DNA from: Rhizophagus irregularis | Taxonomy: Eukaryota; Glomeromycota; Glomeromycetes; Glomerales; Glomeraceae | Reading direction: 5' to 3' | Length of the DNA stretch: 64,000 nucleotides | NCBI RefSeq assembly: GCF_026210795.1 | Contig: NC_089454.1 | Coordinates: 992,001-1,056,000 of the forward strand | Shown here: piece after piece, positions 24,351 through 37,066 of the stretch | Layout: every line of letters starts with the position of its first letter | How positions within the stretch are numbered: position 1 is the first letter of the stretch | The notes under the pieces: generated by a model | What the model was told of the DNA's origin: nothing | The model's database searches: none | Seen by the model: only the letters and a program-made list of their open reading frames with translations | Made by a program: the position numbers and the translations under genes

Positions 24351-26322
24351 TTTATATATTTTTAATAAATATATTTACCTTTATCACATTACACATTATA
24401 TCAATAAAAAAAAATCTAATATATACATATATGTATAATTAATTAAAGTTAAGATTTTTCTTTGTGTAAATAATTAAATTCAAAAAGATTTTTTTTTTCT
24501 TTGTGTTTAAAATAACAAACTTACTTGATCATTGTAGAAAAAAAATTCAGATATCACAAATATACATGTTTCTTTGTTTGTTTCAATAAATTATCACGTA
24601 ATTTATTAGATCATTATATTGTGGCAAATAAGAATGAGTTACTTTTATTTAAAGATTATTATTATTATTATAATTTATATATTATCTATCTATATATATA
24701 TCGATAAATAAACATATTACAAACAATAATAACCTTTGCTTTGTTCCACATTTATTTGATTCACAATGACTAAATGACTCTGGAACGCGAATAATAAACA
24801 ACGTAATCATAATATTGCGGGAAAATGATTTAAATTCCTTATTAAGTCGTAAAGTCGTAAACCTTATCTTTTTTTTTTCCCATCTTATTCTAAAATTCGA
24901 TTATTTATTCGGTGATTTACATGTCGCGTAACATAATAAAGGGTACATTTAGTCATGAATATTCTAATTGGAATCAATTCTGATAATCATCAAATAAATT
25001 TTAATTTTAAAAAGTTTATAATATATTGATGTAAAAATGTCTTTGAAAAAAAAAAAAGAAAGGAAAGAAAAGAAGAAGAAAAAAGGTAGGGGAAAAAATG
25101 TGTACAAAATAAAAATGCATAAAATATCTAATTCAATGTCACACGAATTAAATCGTCACACAACGTAAAAGCCACAAGCCACATTCACATATCTCGGCTT
25201 ATAAAACTTTTCATTTTTTTTTTTCCGATTTTATCATTTGTAATAATATGAATGGTATGATGTCGCCTATATAAAATGACCGAATTGTAAAATCTGAATT
25301 TGAAATACATATATGGTAGAGTATAAAAAATTTTTCCCAAAATCCATCACTTTTTCGGAATTCAAGTAATAATTTTGCGCGTATTCCATCATTAAACATG
25401 TAACACTGTGAGAATCGGTTTGTCATGTTATATTCGATAAGAAGATAAACGATTTTCCGTTTACCCGTTTATCCGTTATCCAATTTGTAAATATCAGGTG
25501 AAATTATCCTTTATTTGGGTAATCATTTTATGTAATATTCGTATGGTGGTCTAGTTATAATTCTTGAAAATTATATTCTACCACAAGTAATATTTCCTGT
25601 AAATATTTTTTATCTTGAAGAGAATAAATTATCTTTTTATATATATATATTTGGATAAATTAATTTCTTGCCCGGTTATGATCGTCATTGAATGGATAGG
25701 AAAAATCATTGAAAAAAATATAGTTTATTTTATTTGCCGATTTTGTAAACCGGCAATGTTTAAATTAGAAATGTGGTCTTTTTTCAAATTACATAACTTT
25801 TTTTGTTTTACAATATTTTAATAGCGTGAAATTTATTATAAAATTAAAATGTTTTTTTTAATATTGTTCAAATACTGTATATTGCAATCGAATCTAATCA
25901 ATTAAATTAAATTAGTCAAGTCGTCTTTTTACCCATAATTAAAAAATTGCATAACAATATCTTTAATATTGTGGAATTTTTTAAAAAAAAGATTTTTTTT
26001 TAGTCATAAAATAGTCATAAAAGTGTATAAAGTGTAGCAATTAAATTAAATTAGACAAGTCGTCTTTTTTATCCATAATTCAAATTACATAATTTTGTTT
26101 TACTAATATCGTTCAATGTATTGCAACGAATTGAACAATTAAATTTTGTTTAATGAAATTAGAATTCGAATTACATAACTTTGTTTTACAATAAATGTTT
26201 AAATATCGTTAAATGTATTGAATCGGGCATCTAAATTTTTGTGAAATTCTTAGTTTTTTTTTTTTAACCATAAAATGTTTAGTGGAATTCTCAAAATATG
26301 TTTAAATATTGTTCAACGTATC
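24351..26322. other. Gene-free stretch with loose direct repeats
   Basis: Around 25,900-26,230 a block containing AATTAAATTAAATTAG(T/A)CAAG followed by TCGTCTTTTT and a following ATTGAACAATTAAAT-type sequence recurs in degenerate form, suggesting local duplication. The 71-codon minus ORF at 25,211-25,426 has no recognisable features. No gene can be supported. Confidence 0.45.
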
Positions 26323-26429
26323 GCAACGAATCGCGTCAAGATCCAAGAGCCAAGACTTGTCCTACGCCAATTAAAGCAACGAATCGCGTTAAAGATCCAA
26401 GAGCCAAGACTTGTCCTACGCCAATTAAA
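26323..26429 (+). repeat. Tandem duplication of a 53/54-bp unit
   Basis: Bases 26,323-26,375 and 26,376-26,429 are almost identical (GCAACGAATCGCGT, AAGATCCAAGAGCCAAGAC, TTGTCCTACGCCAATTAAA in each), differing by one inserted base and one substitution. The unit is distinctly GC-richer than its surroundings. Near-identity implies a recent duplication. Confidence 0.9.
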
Positions 26430-26829
26430 ATATCTAGCCATCTTTCTTCAAAGTATAATTCTTGATAACTTTTTTCCGTTGTTAAAACATGATTTTAATA
26501 TTCTATATTGATTATTTATGTCACAGTGATAGAAAATTGTGTATATATAATATATATGTTAATCGATCTTTCCAATATGACTTTTACATGTAGTGCACGT
26601 ATTCATGTAGTGCCTTTATTTTATTCAAAGACACGTTTTTTAAAAACAGTCTTGCATGACCTTCAAATTTTTTTAAATTACCTTAGCTTGATTATTATCC
26701 CTTTCTCCTTTTTTATGACGAAAAAAAAAAAATTATTAAAGTGAAATGGAAATATTAGATGAAGAAATAGAAGAAATTAATGATATAAAAAATAAAAAGA
26801 TCAGTTATATAAAAAGAGAAAGGATTTCG

Positions 26830-27288
26830 CTAGTATAGTATTTCACCAGTATTTCACCAGTGTTTCACCAGTATTTCACCAGTGTTTCACCAGTGTTTCA
26901 CCAGTATTTCACCAGTATTTCACCAGTATTTCACCAATATTTCACTGGTATTTCACCAATATTTCACTAGTATTTCACTGGTATTTTACTGCATTTCACT
27001 AATATTTCACTAATATTTCATTAATATTTCACCAGTATTTCACCAGTATTTCACCAGTATTTTACCTGTATTTACCTATGTATTCACCTGTATTTTACCT
27101 GTATTTCACCTAGTATTTCACCTAGTATTTCACCAGTATTTCACCAGTATTTCACCCGTATTTACCTATGTATTCACCTGTATTTTACCTGTATTTCACC
27201 TAGTATTTCACCTAGTATTTCACTAGTATTTCACTAGTATTTCCCTAGTATTTCACCAGTATTTTACTAATATTTCACTTGTATTTTT
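26830..27288 (+). repeat. Minisatellite, unit TATTTCACCAG
   Basis: About 450 bp of tandem 11-13-bp units, mostly TATTTCACCAG with GTTTCACCAG, TATTTCACTAG, TATTTCACCTAG and TATTTTACCTG variants. A higher-order block (ACCTGTATTTACCTATGTATTC.. and ACCCGTATTTACCTATGTATTC..) occurs twice, so unit groups have been duplicated together. It lacks the spacer pattern of a CRISPR array. Confidence 0.95.
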
Positions 27289-30200
27289 TACTAAACAAGG
27301 AAAAAAAAAATTAGGTGTACTTGAACGTTGCGAGCGTTACGAGAAAACGATGACCCTCTGACCCTCTTGATCAAAAACTAAATCTCGACCTAATTTCTCC
27401 TGCTATAAATTATAAGAGTGATTCATGAAAAAATGGTATTTATTTGTAATAAAAATACCGTATTTGACTGTTATTAAACACTCCTTATAAATTGGCTATT
27501 AAAACATTAAATAAAAGTCCATTTACGTTGATTATTTGCAGGATTATTGCTCTTAATCATTAGATCTTTGTTGAAAGACTAGATCAGGAATTATGACATT
27601 TTTAAATAGCAAAGAAGGGGATGCTTTAATAACGGTCAAATACGATGTAATTTATAAGAACTTTATAAGAGCTCTTTTTTTTCTTTCTTTTTTTTTTTAG
27701 GAAAGAAAAAAAATTTTCATACTTTTTATTTTTGGCCGTAATTACTCTCTTTTCTAAATACATAAAGAAAAAATCAAACACAGTTAGTTTATAAAAAAAA
27801 ACGCCCATAACATGACAAATAATAATTATAATAATAATAATAATTATCATTATTGTTATTATTAAATCTTAGGTTGGTTTTCAAAAAGATTTATGCTATT
27901 AAATATACAAACTAACTCTAAATACGTACTTTCATAGATGAGCAACTTAAACGCTTTTAAGATTAGGATTAATTTGATCGTATAAATTACACCAATTACA
28001 CCAAAAAAAATTATTTATATGTATTATTTGGGACCAAACATGGAGAAAAATTTTTAAAAAAAGATCTTTCCTAATTTGTATCCGATTGTCGAAGGTGTAG
28101 TTCGAGAAAGAATCATAAGGTCATGAGAGAAATAAATATTTTTAATAATAAAAAAAGGTAAAAAAAAATAAAAAAGAAAAAAAAAATTGATTTGCTATGT
28201 TGTTGGACAATAAATAAGTCGTTAAAAAAGAAATGATCACATGAATTATTGCATAGTGCATACGGCATTGTTCTATAAATAGAAATTCCGTGATTTACCG
28301 CAATACTGCGCAATTAAAAATTTGGTAAGAAATTTTTAATGGAAAATTTTGTGAAAGGAAAAAAATTTTTTAATAAAAAAAAAAAAATTTTAACTTTCAG
28401 GTATCACAAAACATAGTATATTATAATTAATTGTGAGAAAGTTGAACAAAGAAATCATTTTTATTTATTTATTTATTTATTTATCACGAGCATTAATTTA
28501 TATTATTAATTTATTATGTTTACATAATTTTTTTGTCTATATAATTGTATAATTATATAATTAGCTATAATTGCAGAAATTGCAGAATTGTATAATTATA
28601 TAATTAGATATAATTATATAAATTGTATTATTTGTATATAATTGTGTGATTCTATAATGTAAATATTATCGTTATCGGATAATCCGGATAAACGCGTGAA
28701 TTTATTTTCATACGCGATTTTTCGATTTTTTTTTAGATAGATTTTCAAATATATAATATAGATAACATAAATGGCGCGTTTTTTTTTATAAATATAACCA
28801 TAATTAGTGGTAATAATACTTTTTTTAGGTTAATCGACGCGTTGTTAGAATAAAAGACCAAATTTTACATTAAATATTTTTATTTTGTCAAACAATAAAT
28901 ATTATATGCAGTATATTTCTTTAAAAAAAAAATTATAAATATTATTAAAATAAATAAATATTATTAAAAATAAATAAATATTATTAAAATAAATAAATAT
29001 TATTAAAAATATGTAAACCTATAAAAATCCGGGTAGGTAAAAACGAACGAATTATTATAAATTTCAAACTATACTGTTTACCTTATCTAGAATTAACTTT
29101 GATTATTATGTTTTTTAATTTTACTTTTTTATTAGTATTGTTTTCTTTTAATGGATTATTATATTATATGCTGAGATTCTATATGAAAATACCTAATGTG
29201 GAAGACAAACAAAAAGTTTATGAATATTCTTTTCTTTGTTAATAATATATAAGAAAAATATTTATAATTAATTTTTCATGTTTGTTAAAATGCATGCATA
29301 CATAAAAATATTTAACTTTTTTCTTCGTTAAGAATACATTATTATATCTTATAAAGGAACCAATTAATTTTTGATTAAGAAATCCCAATTTCTAAAAATG
29401 ATGATCTAATGCGGAGAATCCCAGATCTGTTTTTTTTGGGCGTTAAGTGAGATCAACGATTAGCATTATAAAAAATTACCTTTTTTGTACCGGAATTCCC
29501 CCTCCGATTATAATTTATGTTAGAAAAAAAAACAAACATCAAAGAAAAATAAAAACATTTTCGAATTATTTGAAATATTAACTTAATAAACAACCGATTC
29601 AATGCACTAATCAGTAGGCCTAGGCTAATAATCAGTAGGCTAATATTAATCAAATTAATTTTTGAAAAATATAAATTAAGTCTATTTTTTTCTATTTTGT
29701 CAAAAAAAAAAAAAAAAATAGATCAAATTCCATCAAACGAACATGTTCAAAACGTTCAAAGAATTCTTTAACGATGAATTTTTTTTCTTTTCCTAATGTA
29801 AATCGGCTCATAAAATGATGGATTTGATTATATGAAAATGAAAAACAAATCTCAACTTTCATTCTCAATATGAATGAATTATTCCATTCTTTTTTAAAAA
29901 AAAACATTATGATTAATTATGTTTTCGATTGATTTTTTTTTTTGTTCCATTACTCCATTATTTCTATTATAATTTCGGCTCATTTATTTTATTATTAAAA
30001 TTAGAATATCTGAATATTTGACCAAATGAAAACAAATATATGTGAACATATTTTCTATTTTTCAATTTTTCTATTTTTCAATTTTCTATTTTTCAATTTT
30101 CTATTTTTCAATTTTCTATTTTCTATTTTCTATTTTTTTTATAATTTCGTTATATCCTCTTTTTTTTTGAAAGATCAGAAAGATCAAAAAGTTTCAAAAC

Positions 30201-30559
30201 TTATTTTTGTTCCATAATATACAGTAGTTCTACCTAAGTTTAAAACAATTATGATTAATTTCTTATAAGTAAAATGTTTAGAATTTTTTTTTTATTATTT
30301 AAAATTATGTATGTCCTCCTTTCACTCCCTTTACGCATTTTATGCACTTTATGCACTTTATGCAGCCAAAAAAGAATATGAGAGACCACGAAAAATTTTA
30401 TCTTTGAACCTCGAATTATTATCGTTTCGACGTTTCGCATATCCGAATTACTCGAATTATTAGTATATTTTATTTTATTTTATTTTTTTTATTTTATATT
30501 TTATTTTTTTTTCGTTTCGAGTTTTAATTATTACTATTTTTTTTCTTATTTCTTTTTTA

Positions 30560-30593
<34 letters not shown>

Positions 30594-31648
30594 CTTCTTT
30601 TTTTATTTTTTCGTTCGGTTAAAAAAGTATATTTGAAAAAAAAATAATAAATAAAATAAAAAGTTCATTAATTTTTTTTTTATGGTGGAAAATTTTTCGG
30701 TTATGAGCAAATTAAATATTTTATTAAGTGACGCGAAAAGTTTTGCCTGTGTCGATCGAATTAAAATATTTGCTGCGTCATCTGCATCCATATAAACTTA
30801 TTATACTTTTTGTAAACTTTTTTTAAAAAAAAAAAAATTAAAATAATTTTTAGGCGTAAAATATTGTAAAGTAATACAAAATAACAATGAAAACAACAAA
30901 ACGGAATCCATAAAAGAAGTTATACAACAAAATTGTGTTACTTTGTAGTACATATACATCTTTTTTTTTTCAATTTTCAATAAACTATAAATCTATAATC
31001 AGTAAAAAATAAAAATTTGATGAAATGAAATGATAAACTTACCCAAACTTTAACCCCCCTAAAAAAAAGTTTATTTTATGAATTCCCGCTTTTTCTCAAT
31101 ATTTTTCATTATTTTTTCTCTTTTTATTAAAAAGGGAGGTTCAAAAAGTAGTAAGCATGTTCAAGTGATCATTTTTTTTTTTTTGGGTTACACGACCCTT
31201 CATATATGTGAAACTAGTCTATTACCCTGAAAATTTTTTTTTTTTTGTATAAAAAGAATTTCTAAACAAAAATTCATTAGTTTGTGTTACAATCGAAGAA
31301 TAATTGTTAAACTTATTTTCGTTTCAATAAAAACTTTTGGATGAATTCTTTTTTGGTTTCGTGATTTTTTTTTTCTTTTATTTAATATCAATATCTAGCT
31401 GGGTCTAAGATTATATATATATATACGTAATTTTTTTTTTCTTTCTTTTTTTATTATTATTATTAAGAAGAAAAAAGTATAAAAAAAAAAAAAAAGTTAC
31501 AAAAAAAAAATTTGATATCGTCTCCAAATGGTTGAATTTATATAATTCATATAAAAGGTATATAATAATTAATTTGTTTTATAGAATCATATATATTTTT
31601 TAAAATACCTACAAACAGAGATTTTATCAAATTCATTTAAAATAAATC
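27289..31648. other. Gene-free stretch with short tandem repeats
   Basis: Contains an AAATAAATAAATATTATTA array at 28,932-29,010, a TTTTCTATTTTTCAA array at about 30,051-30,140 and a TA run at about 30,563-30,592. At 30,681-30,794 both strands carry short (37-45 codon) charged reading frames that could be exon fragments, but neither could be linked to another exon. No gene is supported before the F-box gene. Confidence 0.45.
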
Positions 31649-33524
31649 ATGATGTGTGGCATTTTTTCACAACTGGTAAGTTTTTATTTATTTTATTCTC
31701 GATATAAAGACGCTACATAAGAAAAAGAAGAAAAGGACGCTACGTAAGAAAAAGACGCTACGTAAGAAACACAAAAAGATACTTTTACTTATTTTTCTTT
31801 CTCTTTTATTTTTTTTTTAGTGTTGTTGGGTTAAACGTAACCCGGAACCAAATAAAACAGTAAAAACAAAGAGATCATTTAATTTTAACAAATCATTCAA
31901 TCGTTCAATAATGAGATCATCGATTGGAAATAACGGATATACTATGGCAAATCTTTTACATTCGGATTGTTTATTAAGAATATTTCAATATCTTGAAGAA
32001 GATTACGTTACTTTATATTCATGTTCATTGGTTGATAGATATTGGTGTCAAACAGTTATACCAATATTATGGAGTAATACTTTAAGGATTAAAGAATTAA
32101 AAGAAAAATCTGAAACAATTCAAGGTTATTTAATAATTAATACATATTTATCAACATTACCTATTGAAAAAAAACAATTATTTATAGATAAAGGTATTAA
32201 TTTATCATCAATCTCCAATTATCTTCCAACTTTTAATTATTCATCATATTTAAGAGTTATTGATATGAGATGTTTATTCCTTTTTGTTAAATCTTGGATA
32301 CAATTTACGATAAAACAACATCAACAACTTCAACAACAACAACAACAAAATCAACAAAATCAACAAAATCATTCATCATCATTATCTTATAATTCAAAAC
32401 AAGTTCAATTTATTTTACAAGAATTATTAAATCTTTTTTTTAAAAATTCACCTTGTATTCATATTATTAGAATTAATATTTCGGATTCTGCTGAATTAAT
32501 AAAAAATTCTATAGAACAAATCCCAAAACCAAAAAAATGTTTGGCAAATTTAAGAGAACTTGTATCATATTGGGATGAACGTCAAGTTATGGATAATATA
32601 TTTCATGAATTAAGTAAGGTTTCATTATTTATAGAAAAATTAGATTTAACATTATTTCATATAACGGTAGAATTAACATCTTTAATAAGAGTTCAAAGAA
32701 ATTTAAGTAATTTAACTATTTGTAATAAAATAAGTCCTTCAGCTCATTTTGATCCTTGGATAGAAGGTGAAATAGGTACTGCTTTAATGGAAATGTCAAA
32801 TTCTATAACTCATTTAGATTTAGAAAAAGAAAAATTTCCTTTAGATTCTTTAAGTAATTTTAATAATTTGATTGAATTAAGTTTAAAATATACTGGTAAT
32901 GAAAATTTTCAACAAAAAGATTGGTTACCTTTATCAAAAATTTCTTTAAAAAAATTGGAAAAATTTTATTTTGAAAGTAAATCACCAATTTATTTAGAAA
33001 TTTTTGTTGATTTTATAAAAAATTCTGGTAATAATTTACGTCATATAACAATTCATGGTTGTCAAATTTGTGATCCTGAAAAATCAAATTCTTTATTAAT
33101 TACTATAGCAGAAAATTGTCATTTATTAAAATTTTTTGATGGTCCAATAAGATCTGAAAATATTCAAGAATTAGGTAAATTATTAGATTCTTGTTTAAAT
33201 TTATCTGAATTATATTTACATCCTTCTACTTCAAGATGTTTTTCTCCTGTACCTAGAATGAATTTTGATTTATTATTTAATGAAATTACTATTAAATCAA
33301 AAAATGATTTGGAAAAATTAGCTATAGTACATGGTTGGAAAATTACTTCAAATTCTTTAGAAAATTTTTTTGAATCTCGTAAAAAAAGATCTTTTAAACC
33401 TATAGGTTTTTATTGGGAAAGTTCTTGTACTGTATTTAAAGGTATAAGTAATATTTGTCAAAAATATGAAAATCTTGGTGTCGTTCAAGATTTTAAACAA
33501 ATTTATTATCAAAAACATTATTAG
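31649..33524 (+). CDS. F-box / leucine-rich-repeat-like protein
   Basis: The predicted role is substrate receptor of an SCF ubiquitin ligase. The F-box-like segment is LLHSDCLLRIFQYLEEDY to VIPILWSNTLRI, the layout seen in the large glomeromycotan F-box family. The rest is an irregular Leu-rich repeat region (for example ITHLDLEKEKF, LIELSLKYTG, LRHITIHGC) to the end, with a poly-Q/N insert (CAA/AAT codons at 32,324-32,370). The main ORF starts at Met 31,911, and Met 31,944 directly precedes the F-box. A small upstream exon, 31,649-31,675 (MMCGIFSQL), followed by a GTAAGT..TTTAG intron (31,676-31,820), joins in frame and would give 576 residues; this extended start is plausible but unproven. 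The substrate is unknown. A GTGAG minisatellite starts within 10 bases of the stop. Confidence 0.85.
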
Positions 33525-33530
33525 AGGTGT

Positions 33531-33875
33531 GATGGTGAGTGAATGATGAGGTGTGGGTGTAAAGGTGTGAGTGAATGATGAGGTGTGGGTGTAAAGGTGT
33601 GAGTGTAAGGTGTGAGTGTAAGGTGTGAGTGTAAGGTATGAGTGTAAGGTGTGAGTGTAAGGCGTGAAGTGCGAGAAATGCGTGAGTTGTGCGTGAGACA
33701 TGCGTGAGACATGAGGACATGAGATATTTGTTGTGAGACATTAGATGTGGGAGGTGGGAGGTGAAAGATGTGAAAGACCCACGAGAAAAGACTCACGAGG
33801 AAGGACCACGAGGAAGGACCACGAGGAAGGACACGAGGAAGGACACGAGGAAGGACACGAGGAAGGACACGAGGT
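33531..33875 (+). repeat. Two-part minisatellite abutting the F-box gene
   Basis: The first part (to about 33,700) is built from GGTGTGAGTGTAA-like units with GTGAATGATGAGGTGTGGGT variants; the second (33,781-33,875) from CACGAGGAAGGA 12-13-bp units. It is G-rich on the + strand and much GC-richer than the surroundings. It likely forms the 3'UTR or immediate downstream region of the F-box gene and generates the T/H/S/P-rich minus-strand ORFs, which are not genes. Confidence 0.9.
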
Positions 33876-34401
33876 GGAAATAGATCTTTCGATGTAATCA
33901 TCAAAAGAAAAATATAGATCCTTTAAAAAAGGAGATAGATTGGATACATCATCATCAACCACGTTTGTTAAACGTTTGTTAAAAAAAATTCCCTATATAT
34001 AGTAATATATAATAATACTTTGATAGTATTATAAAAAAAAAAATTATAAAAAAAAAAATTTTTTTTTTTTTTGTTGCATCAAATAAATTCAATTTTGCAG
34101 TTATTTACAAAATTTTTTATTTTTGTATATAAATATTTTAAAACTTTTTATTATTTTATTCAATTAAAAAAGAATTCGATTACTTTCAATTCAATTACTT
34201 TAAATATTTTAAATATTCAATCTTTAAATTCAATTGGAATTCAATTGCTTTAAATTCAATTACTCAATCTTTAAATTCAATTGGAATTCAATTACTTTAC
34301 ATTCATACTTTTAAAGAGGAACTGCTTCGTTAAGCAAAAATTACAAGCTTTTTTATTGATGAATGTAACTTTAAAAGAAACAATTAACAATAATAATTAA
34401 T

Positions 34402-36659
34402 TTAATTTAATTCAATTCTTTCTCCTTTATACATCATCAAATTTGGTTTTGGTATATATAGATACTACAAAAAAATATATATATAGATTAATAAACAAAA
34501 ATTTAATAACATCATAAACATCATGTTAAATTTTGTATCATACTTACATCTCTATATAATCCATCACATTTCATTTCCATAAGACATTTATAATTAAATT
34601 TATCTTGTTCAAGAAATGTTTTATATAACAAATGATCCCGTGGAACTATTTGTTTGAAATGTTTTCTAACGATATCCCAACCAATACCATTATAATGAAG
34701 ATTTAATGCACGAGCAAAACGGTGAACATTACATAGTATCAATGTATGATACAAAATCTTATAAACCTATTAAATAGGGGAGGAAAGGTAAATTAATCAA
34801 CAATGGTCTTTTTAAAAAATTATTTGTAACATCGTAACATGCCATACCTCTGGGAAATCTTTTGCTTCAGTAAAACTTTCTTCTAATACATCAACTCTTT
34901 CTCCTATACTTTCAAAAAGTGTATCCTGATGATGTTTAATACCACCAAAATCTCTAACAACAAATCCAACAAGTTCTCCACTTTTTGAATCAAATCTTGC
35001 TAAAACATTTTGTAGATGAGCTTCAAATGAAAATCCATTAACGAAAACTGGTGGAAGGAATGCTTTAAACAAAATCGAAACGAATCTATAATAAAGAAAG
35101 TTAAACACAAAACATCCCTTCTTTTTTTTTTTTAAATTAAAAAATTAATTACTTACCTATCAAAAAAATCAATTCTTTTTTGTTCAGTATCTAAATTCCA
35201 AACCTTTTCCACTACACTTTTACCAAATTCATCTCTTTCAACTAATGCAGCACATATAATAACACGTTCACCATCAGAATTCAATTCATTAAAATCTTCA
35301 CGTATAATACAAGTTGAATGTTTAGCAATGTCAAAATCTTTTTCTATAGAATAAACACCAGCAAATTCTTTACAAACTTTTAATAAATTACGATCAATTT
35401 CAAGTTTATCGATAATACTTCCAAGTGCTGGTCCAGAATGAGTTGACCAAGGCGTAACAGTACGCAATGCTGAAGTAACTTTTATTCCCAATGGAAGCTT
35501 AATTGCTATATCATTTAATTCTGGTATAACAACAGTTCTAAGTGATGCTTGACTTTTTGCTTTAATAGAATATTTTTCTGGTAAAATGTTAGCAAATGGA
35601 AATTTTGATTCAATATTTGGAATTTGCAATTCATGTACTGGGATTAAAATTGTATTTTTTGATGAAGGTGGTGGGGATGGCAACAATTTCGTGATTTTTT
35701 CAATTGTTTTTTCATATGAACCTCGAATCACCATTTTGTCAAGTGGAACTTCAATAAAACGAATTAATGGATTCATGAAATCATACGATCCTGGTAAAAT
35801 TTCTTGAATTGGCGATATTGCATGACGTGCTTTATGCATCTTTTATCGGATGACAAGATGATGATGTTAGAATAAATGTTAAAAGTTATCGCGTGAGTAA
35901 CGTGTGACCAAGAATTTTTTAAAAGGTTAATTACCGGATGAAATGCATGACCTTCGAGTAAACTTTGTTCCCATTCAACACTTGATGAGAAATTCAAAGA
36001 AAGCTGATGTTTATAATTTTTATAAGTAATCTCTAATCAGAAAGAAAAAAGAAAGAAAAGATTAAATTGATAAATTGATAATTGAACAATATTAAAAGTG
36101 TACGTGGCCATTTTCACCAATCAATGAAGGTCCCTTTACCTTGATATTGAACAGAACTATTAATTTCCGCGATAAGTTGATTGGAAATATCATTTTCCAA
36201 ATTCATCCAAACTCCAAATATTCTCATCAATTCAACAGCAGAAATTTCTTCAATTGAATCATTTGAATCATAAGATGAAAAAATGAAATTCATTGACGAT
36301 TTAACATCATTATTTTGGAATGATAAATTTTCTTTAATTTTGATTTTACCAACAGGAAAAATCATGTCCCATGGATCAATGAATTCAACTTTATCAAAAT
36401 GTTGAGTAGATGATGTCATGGGTTTATTTAAAGTTTGAACCGTAATAATATAATTTTCATAATTAAAATTTGTTCTTTTGAAATTTGGTAGAACAAAAAT
36501 CATTCCACCGGATGTTTTAATTTGTTTGAAATCATTTTTTGGTATATTATTGTTATTTGATAGAAATACGGTATTTACGATTTCTTCATTTATTATACTT
36601 GCTAATAAACGTGAAGCCGTAGCAAAATTCGCTCGTTTATTAAAAGAAATACCATCCAT
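34402..36659 (-). CDS. NIS siderophore synthetase (IucA/IucC family)
   Basis: Six exons: 36659-36140, 36032-35935, 35839-35157, 35085-34848, 34766-34548, 34464-34402; all GT-AG and in frame, 606 residues, normal for the family. NRPS-independent siderophore synthetases adenylate a carboxylate such as citrate and condense it with an amine or alcohol. Motifs seen: EGHAFHP-MHKARHA (about 200-213, spanning an exon junction; family form GHPxHPxxKxR), ASLRT (304-308, ATP site), IKLPLGIKVTSALRT (about 319-333), EAHLQN (455-460) and RD (478-479). The start is Met 36,659; an in-frame Met at 36,728 would add 23 residues but lies in a less family-like segment. Divergent from the antiporter gene, with four ATCWGATAA sites upstream. 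Rhizoferrin synthetases of Mucoromycota belong to this family, so a rhizoferrin/glomuferrin-type product is inferred, not shown. Confidence 0.9.
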
Positions 36660-36910
36660 TATAATAAGGAGAAATTTTTTAAAAAAGTCAGAACAAGAGC
36701 GAGGGATTTTCGCAAGTCCTGAATTCAAAGGATAATTATACTTATATTTGATATTTGATCATCAAAAAAAAAAAAAATGAATAGGGGAACATTAAAGAAT
36801 GACAACCGGAAAATATTTCATCCCATTCAATTAATTGATCCATTCCATTAATTCATTCAATATAAATTACAAGAATATGAATTTTTCTTTTTATTGCCGT
36901 TTTTAAATTT

Positions 36911-36927
36911 TTATCTGATTATCTGAT
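36911..36927 (-). promoter_or_regulatory. Tandem ATCAGATAA iron-GATA sites
   Basis: Two exact copies of ATCAGATAA on the minus strand, overlapping by one base (36,911-36,919 and 36,919-36,927), about 250 bp upstream of the siderophore synthetase start. ATCWGATAA is the site of fungal iron repressors of the SreA/Urbs1 type. A CCAAT pentamer lies at 36,960-36,964, which could serve a HapX/CCAAT complex but is common by chance. Function is inferred from the consensus and position. Confidence 0.6.
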
Positions 36928-37066
36928 TAGATTAATAATGATTTTCAAATATTCATCTTCCAATATTTCTTTTTTTAAAGGAAATAAACGGTTTGATCCG
37001 TTATAAAAAAACACTTCACATGGTTATTTTGTTAAACATCCAGTCGAAAATGAAATTTTTTTAAAA

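Noticed and set aside
26830-27288. Possible CRISPR array
   Set aside because: Units of 11-13 bp follow each other directly without unique spacers, and the genome is eukaryotic.
30681-30794. Coding-like short frames on both strands
   Set aside because: Both strands look equally plausible and neither joins another exon; probably chance.
33357-33962. Several minus-strand T/H/S/P-rich ORFs after the F-box gene
   Set aside because: Readings of the GTGTGAG and CACGAGGAAGGA minisatellites.
36660-36728. N-terminal extension of the siderophore synthetase from Met 36,728
   Set aside because: The added residues look unlike the family, and the length from Met 36,659 is already normal; kept only as an alternative.
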